A DNA stretch of 57,228 bases, taken from a bacterium (GTDB lineage: Bacteria > Acidobacteriota > Thermoanaerobaculia > Multivoradales > J023). Both the position numbers and the translations under genes were made by a program. This document shows, piece after piece, positions 51,418-57,228 of this stretch (position 1 is its first letter; every line of letters starts with the position of its first letter). Under the pieces are notes generated by a model. That model ran no database searches, was not told where the DNA came from, and worked only from the letters and a program-made list of their open reading frames with translations. The stretch spans positions 1 through 57,228 of the forward strand of contig JAAELT010000265.1 in the NCBI GenBank assembly GCA_024226315.1, read 5' to 3'.

Positions 51418-54096
51418 CTACAGGCCGCCGCCGAGCTCGTCGACGATCAACCGTGTCCGGCGGGTGAACTCCTGCTCGAACGCCAGGTAGTAGTCGGCGA
51501 TCTCGTAGAACAGCTCCGCGGCCTTGCGGTCGACCAGGTGGAAACGCTGGCGTAGATCCTTCTCGGTGGGGAAGACCACCTCGACGCCGACGTGGAAGCC
51601 CTCGAGGGTGAGCGGCAGATCGGTGTTGAGCTCGAGCAGGCGCTTGAGCACCAGCACGCCCATGAGCATGTCCCGCGACGACTGGCCGCTGGTGCCGGTG
51701 TAGGCGTCGTCGATCAGGATCGTGCTCTTCTGCCAGGTGCCGTCGGGTCGCCGGTGATTGCCCTCCCGCAGGCGCGGCAGGTAGCCCTCGGCGGTCACCG
51801 TCTCGAAGCCGATCTTGGCCCGTGGCGGATCGAACGGCCGCTCCATGGTGGTCGTCGTGGCGCGCTCGAAGGCCAGCGCCAGGCCGTTGGTCTCCTTCGA
51901 GTCCATCACGGGACCCAGGAAGCTCACGTCCAGGCCCTGGCCGTCGCCGGTCTCGGCGAAGAAGAAGATCTTCTTGGGGTCGATCATGTCGATGAAGCCC
52001 TTCTTGCGCACCACCTCCCAGAGCATGCGCCGCACCAGGATCTCCTCGCCTGGAACCCCGCCCCGCAGCAAGGAGCGAAAGGGCTCGTCGGTGAGCATGC
52101 GCGGCTCGGCCTCGGACTGGAGGTCCACGCGCGCCACCATGTCTCGCAGCACCTGGCTCTCGTAGACGAAAGTCAGATCGAAGATGTCGCTCGCCTGGAT
52201 GCGGTAGACGTTGCGAAAGAACTCCTTGCCGAACGAGTCGAAGATGTTGGAGTCCTTGGGAATCGCGTAGCTGAAGGTACGATCGTCCGCCGGCACTACG
52301 TGCGGGGTGATGACGACGATCACCTCTCGCTTGTCGTCTGTCTTGGTCTCCTTGCGGAACAGCGCGCCGAGCCCCGGGATTTTCGACAGGCCGGGGATGC
52401 CGCTGACATTGGTCTGCTGAGTGGTGGAGATCAGCCCGCCGATGACGAATGGCGTGTTGTTGGCCACCCGCACCAGGGTCTGGACCTCGCGGCTCTGGAT
52501 CGGCGGCGCCACCAGCACGCCGGTCTCGGCGATCACGCCACCCTGGCCCGCCGAGCTGATCAGCGTCTCGACCTGCATGGTGATTTCCGAGCCGTCCTCC
52601 GAGATGCGCGGTCGCAGGTTGAGCACGATGCCGGTGGTGAGGTAATCGGTCGAGGACAGCGTGCCGGTATTGGTGGCTGAGATGTTGCTGGTGTAGGGGA
52701 TCTTCTCACCCACCTGGATGCGCGCCTGGCGGCCGTCGAGCACCAGCACCGAAGGACGTGACAGCACCTGCGCGGTGCCGCGGGTGACGAGGGCCTTCAA
52801 GGTGACGTTGAAGTCGAACAGGGTCTTGAGCGAGGGGCGCGTGAAACTGTAGGTGAAAGGCGAGGCGAAGCCGGCGTTGTCGGTGATGAACGAGAACGCG
52901 GAGCCGTCCTTCGAGCCCTCGAAGTCGACTCCCAGATCACGCAGTTTGTCCTGGTCGAGCTCGATCACCAGGGCTTCGATCAGGATCTGCTGCGCCGGGA
53001 TGTCGATCTCCTCGCGCAGCAGGTTGAGCAGTACCTGCATCGGCTGCGGATCGTTGCCGTCGTAGACGATCATCAGGCGCTGTTGCGGCGCGCCGGCGGT
53101 GATCCGGTCGAGGAACAGGCCGCCGAGGTTGAGGCCGTCGCCGGCGCCGCCCCGGCCGCCGCGCGGCGCCGGCGCGCCCCGGCCGCCGGCCGCGGGCACG
53201 GGCTGGAGCAGGCTCGTCTTCTCGGAGTCGATCAGCCGGATCACCACCGGCAGCGGCAGGTTGGCCGCCGGCGGATTGGAGCCGAACACCTGGTCGTAGA
53301 CCAGCATCTGGGCGCCGGCGGGCGGCGTGAACTCGACCACCGAGTAGCCCAGTACCTTGAGCAGCGCGGTAGCGCGGTCGGCCTGCACGTAGCTCAGCTT
53401 GTAGCTGGTGAACCGACTGCCGGGATCACCGAACTTGGCCGGCACCTTCTGGCTCTGGGCTCGCGTGAGCTCGCCGAGCAGGTTCTGCAGGATGCTCTCG
53501 GCGGCCCTCAGGTCGGGATTGGGGCCGCTGCCGACGCCGTCGGTCTCGAGGCCGTGGACGTAGAGCTGGTAGCCGCCGGCGGGGTAGCTGGACAACGCCA
53601 GCTCCAGCGTCCGGGCGCCGGCGCCGGCGGTCTTCTTCGCCAGCATGCGCGATGCCAGGACCCCGGACAGCCCGGCGGTCCGGCTTTGGCGAGCGTCCGC
53701 GTCGTCCTCGCTGTAGTCGAGCTCGAGGGAGAGTCGCAGAACGGCGGTGTCGAGCAACTGGCGCGACCTGGCGGCCACGGCATAGGGAGACAACATCGAG
53801 AAGCTCGCCGAGCCCGGCGCCACCTGCGGTCGCGGCACTGGCGGCGGCACGTAGGGCGGCGGCTGGGGCGCCGCGGTCGGGGCGCCCTGAGCATTCGGAT
53901 CCTGTGCCATCGGATCCTGTGCCATCGGGTCTTGTGCCATCGGGTCTTGTGCCATCGGGTCTTGTTGGCCGGATTGAGCCGTCACCGAGAGCGCCATCGA
54001 GATGATCAGCAAAGTGCCGCCCAGACCGACGAGCAGGCGAGATCGCGATCTCAAACGGGCCGTCATGGGAAGCGGGAGGGTACTGAAGCAAGACAT
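51418..54096 (-). CDS. Secretin-family outer-membrane protein with long C-terminal extension
   Basis: 892 aa. A signal peptide at about residues 20-41 is followed by five DPMAQ-type pentapeptides and N-domain-like regions. The secretin pore domain (about 380-600) contains VLSRPSVLVLDGRQARIQVG, TGIVLNLRPRISEDGS, SREVQTLVRVANNTPFVIGG, SGIPGLSKIPGLGALFRKET and REVIVVITPHVVP. This is the GspD/PilQ type. Residues 600-892 form an unusual extra domain, mostly alpha/beta, ending in charged helices. Start ATG 54096 has AAGGGAG upstream. No other secretion genes are near apart from the upstream PKD lipoprotein. Confidence 0.88.
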   Translation of the reverse strand: MSCFSTLPLPMTARLRSRSRLLVGLGGTLLIISMALSVTAQSGQQDPMAQDPMAQDPMAQDPMAQDPNAQGAPTAAPQPPPYVPPPVPRPQVAPGSASFSMLSPYAVAARSRQLLDTAVLRLSLELDYSEDDADARQSRTAGLSGVLASRMLAKKTAGAGARTLELALSSYPAGGYQLYVHGLETDGVGSGPNPDLRAAESILQNLLGELTRAQSQKVPAKFGDPGSRFTSYKLSYVQADRATALLKVLGYSVVEFTPPAGAQMLVYDQVFGSNPPAANLPLPVVIRLIDSEKTSLLQPVPAAGGRGAPAPRGGRGGAGDGLNLGGLFLDRITAGAPQQRLMIVYDGNDPQPMQVLLNLLREEIDIPAQQILIEALVIELDQDKLRDLGVDFEGSKDGSAFSFITDNAGFASPFTYSFTRPSLKTLFDFNVTLKALVTRGTAQVLSRPSVLVLDGRQARIQVGEKIPYTSNISATNTGTLSSTDYLTTGIVLNLRPRISEDGSEITMQVETLISSAGQGGVIAETGVLVAPPIQSREVQTLVRVANNTPFVIGGLISTTQQTNVSGIPGLSKIPGLGALFRKETKTDDKREVIVVITPHVVPADDRTFSYAIPKDSNIFDSFGKEFFRNVYRIQASDIFDLTFVYESQVLRDMVARVDLQSEAEPRMLTDEPFRSLLRGGVPGEEILVRRMLWEVVRKKGFIDMIDPKKIFFFAETGDGQGLDVSFLGPVMDSKETNGLALAFERATTTTMERPFDPPRAKIGFETVTAEGYLPRLREGNHRRPDGTWQKSTILIDDAYTGTSGQSSRDMLMGVLVLKRLLELNTDLPLTLEGFHVGVEVVFPTEKDLRQRFHLVDRKAAELFYEIADYYLAFEQEFTRRTRLIVDELGGGL
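53891..53965 (-). repeat. Five tandem 15-bp repeats in the secretin gene
   Basis: Units at 53891, 53906, 53921, 53936 and 53951 (unit GCCATCGGGTCTTGT and variants) encode the pentapeptide DPMAQ, with DPNAQ in the most diverged unit. The three inner units are identical, so copy number is likely to vary between strains by slipped pairing. Confidence 0.85.
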
Positions 54097-54115
54097 TGAA
54101 AATCTCCCTTGGGCG

Positions 54116-54724
54116 CTAGAAGACGGTGACGAACTGGCTCGTGGTGTCCTGGCCAGCGGCGTTGGTGACGGTCAAGCTGACGACGTAGGTGTCGGCCTCG
54201 GCGTACTCGTGGACCGGATTCTGCTCGGCGCTCGTGCGGCCGTCGCCGAAGTCCCAGACCCACTGGGTGGGATCGCCGCTCGAGCTGTCGTTGAAGATCA
54301 CCCTCAGGCCGTTGGCCTGGAAGGAGAAGTTCGCCGAGGGTCTCGACTGCTGGATCGAGACGCTGGTCTGGGCCGAGACGGTGCCCGAGAACGCCCGTAC
54401 CTGAGCCTGGCCGGTGCGGCCGTCGGCGGTCAGGGTGGCGCGAGCGAAGCCGCCCTCGTCGGTGGTCGCCACGGCCGGGTCGACCCGGCCGAGGGTGGTG
54501 GTGAAGTTGATCTCGGTACCGACCCGTGCCGGCACCCCGCTCGAGTCGATGGCCGTGACCGTGAGCGCTGACGTGCCGTCGAGATTGATGCTCGTGGGGT
54601 TGGCGACGATCGACAGAGTCGTGCCGCTGGGCGCGGCCGGCGCGGTCGCCGACTCGCTGCAGGCGAGCGCGACCAGCGCGAGAACGATCGTCACCGCGAG
54701 TGCGCCGTACCGGATGCGTAACAT
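54116..54724 (-). CDS. Lipoprotein with Ig-like and PKD domains
   Basis: 202 aa from ATG 54724 with ribosome-binding site AAGGAG. Lipoprotein signal GALAVTIVLALVALAC (Cys near residue 22), an Ig/invasin-like domain (about 35-115; IVANPTSINLDGTSALTVTA), then a PKD domain (about 125-200; FNDSSSGDPTQWVWDFGDGR, YAEADTYVVSLTVTNAAGQD). It lies 19 bp before the secretin gene start and is likely its co-transcribed partner, perhaps a pilotin-like or cell-wall-contact protein; this role is inference. Confidence 0.82.
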   Translation of the reverse strand: MLRIRYGALAVTIVLALVALACSESATAPAAPSGTTLSIVANPTSINLDGTSALTVTAIDSSGVPARVGTEINFTTTLGRVDPAVATTDEGGFARATLTADGRTGQAQVRAFSGTVSAQTSVSIQQSRPSANFSFQANGLRVIFNDSSSGDPTQWVWDFGDGRTSAEQNPVHEYAEADTYVVSLTVTNAAGQDTTSQFVTVF

Positions 54725-55093
54725 GGATCGTCTCCTTCGATCAATCAATTGACACATTGTGAACCCTCTATGCGTACCTGCATTTACATAGCTGTTCATC
54801 TATGCGAAGTGCATCGGCGAACCGTGGAGGCTGCGTCGTCGCTGCGTTTCGCTCAATGGCACTTCGTATACCTGTAATAACGCAAGCCACTGAAAAACCG
54901 TCTCATCGATCTCTTCACCCAGGGGTCGCGGGAGACACTCCGCCCGTCGACTTCGAGGTGCGTTCTCCGACCTCTAAAGCCCATGAAAGCCGATTCTCAG
55001 AGCGTCGTTGACATCTTACAACACCCGAACGGGTAGGCAAGTCAGTTTGTCGGTGTGCGTCGTGGCTCGGTCTTTGTGGGACAATCCCAGGAG
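54725..55093. other. Divergent intergenic region with an imperfect inverted repeat
   Basis: About 370 bp without a gene between the secretin operon and the permease remnant. Arms 54801-54812 and 54859-54870 are complementary at 11 of 12 positions (TATGCGAAGTGC). A TTGACA word at 55008-55013 lacks a matching -10. Both promoters must lie here; I cannot place them. Confidence 0.4.
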
Positions 55094-55408
55094 ATGCACG
55101 ATCTGCTCGCCGATTTCCGCCGGAGCTTCCGGCAGCTGTGGCGCAGCCCCGGCTTCACCCTGCCGGCGATGCTGTGCCTGGCGCTCGGCATCGGCGCCAA
55201 CACGGCGGTGTTCAGCTTCGCCGACGCGCTGCTGGCGCGGCTGACCGCGGTCGCCGAGTCCGAGCGGTTGGTGCGCGCCTTCGTCGACTGGTCGAACGGG
55301 CTCGAGCTCGGCGCCTTCTCCTACCCCGACTACGCCGTCCTGTCGCTCGTCGCACTCGGGAGCTGCGTCCTCTTGATCGCCGTCCTGGTATTGTTCTCGC
55401 GACGTTGA
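55094..55408 (+). pseudogene. Truncated ADOP-type FtsX-like permease
   Basis: 104 codons from ATG 55094 (CAGGAG upstream). The start matches the first membrane segment of acidobacterial orphan permeases (FRRSFRQLWRSPGFTLPAML, then CLALGIGANTAVFSFADALL). It continues into SYPDYAVLSLVALGSCVLLI and stops after a short tail. Full proteins of this class have about 800 residues and many membrane segments. The joint after SYPDY suggests an internal deletion keeping only the two ends. It could be expressed but can hardly transport. Confidence 0.65.
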
Positions 55409-55423
55409 CCACGGTCAGGCGAG

Positions 55424-56191
55424 ATGCGGAACAACACCATGATAGCCAAGCTCCGCGCCGGCGAGCCGGCGCTCGGATGCTCGGTCATGATCCCGTCTCC
55501 GCAGGCGGTGGAGATGGTCGGCCACGCGGGGTTCGACTGGGTGCTGATCGACATGGAGCACGGCACGATCGGGCTGGAGTCGGCGGAGCTGATGATCATG
55601 GCCGCCGAAGCGGCGGGCACGACGCCGATCGTCCGTCCGCCGACCAACGCGAGCGCGGCCATCTCGGCGGTGATGGACCGCGGCGCGGCGGGGGTGCAGG
55701 TGCCGCACGTCAACACGCCGGAGGACGCGCGGCGGGCGGTGGCGGCGGTGAAGTTCGGCCCGGGCGGTCAGCGCGGCCTGGCCGCCGGCACGCGCCCCGA
55801 CCGGTACGGCCTCGGCGAGGCCATGCCGGACTTCGTCGAGCGCAGCAACGCCGAGTCGCTGGTCTGCATCCAGCTAGAGCACCGCCGCGCGATCGACAAC
55901 GCGGACGCGCTGCTCGAGGTGGACGGCGTCGACGTGTTCTTCATCGGGCCGTCGGACCTGTCCCAGTCCATGGGACACCCGGGCAATCCGAAGGCCGAGC
56001 CGGTCGCGAGGGCGATCGAGCAGACGCTCCGAAAGATCGTCGCCGCCGGCAGAACGCCGGGCCTGCCCTCGGTGAGCGCCAACCTCGCCGAGGTGCTGAG
56101 CAAAGGCGTGCGTTACACCTACACGCACCTGCCGAAGCTGCTGAAGGCGGGTGCCGAGGGATTCCTGGGCGCGGCGAAGCTAGGTGAATGA
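55424..56191 (+). CDS. HpcH/HpaI-family class II aldolase
   Basis: 255 aa. Family motifs are present: DWVLIDMEHGTIGLESAELM (the Glu in MEHG is metal-binding), PIVRPPTNASAAISAVMDRG, GVQVPHVNTPEDARRAV, GGQRGLAAGTRPDRYG, CIQLEHRRAIDNADALLEVD and VFFIGPSDLSQSMG. The enzyme cleaves 2-keto-3-deoxy or 4-hydroxy-2-oxo acids to pyruvate and an aldehyde; the substrate cannot be told from sequence. The start ATG 55424 lies 15 bp past the permease remnant stop. The four-base gap to the next gene suggests co-transcription. Confidence 0.88.
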   Translation: MRNNTMIAKLRAGEPALGCSVMIPSPQAVEMVGHAGFDWVLIDMEHGTIGLESAELMIMAAEAAGTTPIVRPPTNASAAISAVMDRGAAGVQVPHVNTPEDARRAVAAVKFGPGGQRGLAAGTRPDRYGLGEAMPDFVERSNAESLVCIQLEHRRAIDNADALLEVDGVDVFFIGPSDLSQSMGHPGNPKAEPVARAIEQTLRKIVAAGRTPGLPSVSANLAEVLSKGVRYTYTHLPKLLKAGAEGFLGAAKLGE

Positions 56192-56194
56192 TCC

Positions 56195-56713
56195 GTGAGC
56201 GCGATCATCGCCTACGGTAGCCTGATGAGCGCCACGGAGTTGGAGCGGCACGGGATTCGAAACACGAACCCGTGCCCCGTGATCGTTTCGAGCTTCCGCC
56301 GATCGTTCAGCCAGGAACCTTCGAGGCGAAAGGGCGTCGGAAACAAGCGAGGCGTGTTGACGGTCTCGCCGGACGACCAGGCTTCGATGAACGCTATCCT
56401 GGTATCGGGAATCTCCCGGTCGGCTCTTGCCGATCTGGATGAGCGAGAGTGTGGATATGACCGCGTCCGTGTGAACAAAGAAAGTCTTCAACCGTTCGAC
56501 GGCCAATGCGACATCGATCAGCGAGAAGTATTCATTTATGTCGGCAATCCTCACAAGCTCAACTCGAAGCTCGAGCCGAACATCAGTTACTTGAATCTTT
56601 GTGTGGAAGCGGCTGGTGAATGGGGCGAGTTGTTTCGCGAGACCTTCCGAGCTACGACATTTGCCTCGGGAGTGCCGCTCGTCGAATACGCCGAGGGCGC
56701 GTTCGTGGTATGA
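56195..56713 (+). CDS. AIG2/gamma-glutamylcyclotransferase-like protein
   Basis: 172 aa from GTG 56195. SAIIAYGSLMSATELERHG carries the YGSL motif of the GGCT/AIG2 fold, with VSSFRRSFSQEP and GVLTVSP following. LADLDERECGYDRVRV is the DxxEgxgYxR-type segment, where the Glu is catalytic. It may act on gamma-glutamyl amines or amide-linked peptides. Its last 127 bp overlap the opposite-strand ThiF-like gene, and it follows the aldolase by 3 bp. Confidence 0.7.
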   Translation: MSAIIAYGSLMSATELERHGIRNTNPCPVIVSSFRRSFSQEPSRRKGVGNKRGVLTVSPDDQASMNAILVSGISRSALADLDERECGYDRVRVNKESLQPFDGQCDIDQREVFIYVGNPHKLNSKLEPNISYLNLCVEAAGEWGELFRETFRATTFASGVPLVEYAEGAFVV

Positions 56714-57228
56714 GTTGGAGGTCCTACTTCGCCGAAACCCCGGTCCTCCCGGGAAGAATCGATCAGCTCCGGCACGGACAGGCTCCGAGCTGCCAACGGC
56801 TGCTCTTGCGACCAGCGCTCGAGTGTCTCCGCGGCCAGGATCACTGCCAGCAGGACGGCGGGCCGGGACCCTACGGCCTCGCACGCTTCGGCCCCCGGCT
56901 CCGGGTCTTCGATCCGGTACCCTTCGTTGGGCCGGGCGTCGGCCAGGCCGTGAGCTCCGAGTCCCACGTGGAGACAGGGAACACTGGCCTGGTGACACGC
57001 TCGGGCCACGACGCGGCGCGCTTGCGCGTTGTCCAGGGCATCGACCACCAGGTCGGTGGCCGTCACCACCCGGCGCACGTTCTTCTCGTCGATGCGCAGA
57101 TTCGTGGTCTCAAGAGCGAGGCCGGTGGCCTCGTAGACCAGGCTCGCGAGAGCGTGGACTTTGGACTGGCCCACCTGGCGAATCTGGTAGGGCTGGTTGC
57201 CGATGTTGTGCCCCTCGACACGGTCGAA
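56587..57228 (-). CDS. ThiF/E1-like adenylyltransferase family protein (partial at right edge)
   Basis: The frame is open through the right end of the window. The visible part reads FDRVEGHNIGNQPYQIRQVG from the edge, then KVHALASLVYEATGL, VVDALDNAQARRVVARACHQ and VPCLHVGLGAHGLADARPNEG. This matches the adenylation domain of ThiF/MoeB/E1 proteins after the GxGxxG loop, which lies outside the window. No catalytic Cys position can be judged. The C-terminal 40 residues are antisense to the AIG2-like gene, an unusual tail overlap that may reflect a frameshift in one of them. Confidence 0.75.
   Translation of the reverse strand, partial: FDRVEGHNIGNQPYQIRQVGQSKVHALASLVYEATGLALETTNLRIDEKNVRRVVTATDLVVDALDNAQARRVVARACHQASVPCLHVGLGAHGLADARPNEGYRIEDPEPGAEACEAVGSRPAVLLAVILAAETLERWSQEQPLAARSLSVPELIDSSREDRGFGEVGPPTHTTNAPSAYSTSGTPEANVVARKVSRNNSPHSPAASTQRFK

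Noticed and set aside
55008..55013. A TTGACA -35 element before the permease remnant
   Set aside because: At a 17-bp spacing the -10 position reads GGGTAG, so no promoter can be supported.

Overview
The window looks like a chromosomal segment of a GC-rich, gene-dense Gram-negative bacterium, most likely an Acidobacteriota member of the Thermoanaerobaculia/Holophagae type. This is an inference from gene content, not from any marker gene: Hanks-type kinases with extracytoplasmic TPR/PEGA parts, an orphan FtsX-like (ADOP-type) permease remnant, a secretin with a PKD lipoprotein, TPR/MA-family peptidases, and secreted proteins ending in a DGFES-like tail.

Positions 1-10566 are the right-hand part of an integrated mobilizable element. 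It carries a candidate oriT hairpin, mobC, a MOBP-type relaxase, a TraF-like peptidase, a VirD4/TraG coupling protein, a two-HTH regulator, a stretch of decayed genes (about 5.0-6.4 kb), two lower-GC cargo genes (6544-8815) with TIR-like/Rossmann signatures, and a tyrosine integrase. It ends in the 3' half of a tRNA-Leu(UAA) gene (10514-10566), the attachment scar. The left end and the rest of the element lie outside the window.

Positions 10570-20460 hold mainly stand-alone genes: a thermolysin-family protease, a sugar-nucleotide epimerase, an unknown protein, an amidohydrolase lipoprotein, a large MA-type peptidase with TPR-like helices, and a small TPR-like protein. A degenerate tandem array with an exact 42-bp period (20489-20950) follows.

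Positions 21141-32387 form one tightly packed minus-strand cluster of nine genes: Ser-rich lipoprotein, secreted protein, Ser/Thr kinase, FHA-TM-PEGA-FGE-sulfatase protein, small secreted protein, ExbB/MotA-type channel, ASKHA-like protein with an FHA domain, and two VWA proteins whose single TM segment resembles MotB/ExbD. A SpoIIE/PP2C phosphatase is divergent from it. I propose an ion-gradient-driven, phosphorylation-controlled envelope machine. I do not recall it as a characterised system, and it is the best candidate here for an undescribed one.

Positions 34191-39427 hold a membrane protein, an NTF2-like remnant, a nucleotidyltransferase, a TIR-TM-TPR protein, a gene fossil, and an SMC-like ATPase coupled to a DUF4276 TOPRIM-like protein (defence-like). 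Positions 39471-57228 hold a CoA-binding protein, a dimethylglycine-type methyltransferase coupled to a giant cyclase/ATPase/TPR regulator, a membrane protein, secreted proteins, a cNMP-binding protein, a secretin with a PKD lipoprotein, a truncated permease, an HpcH/HpaI aldolase, an AIG2-like protein and, running off the right edge, a ThiF/E1-like protein.
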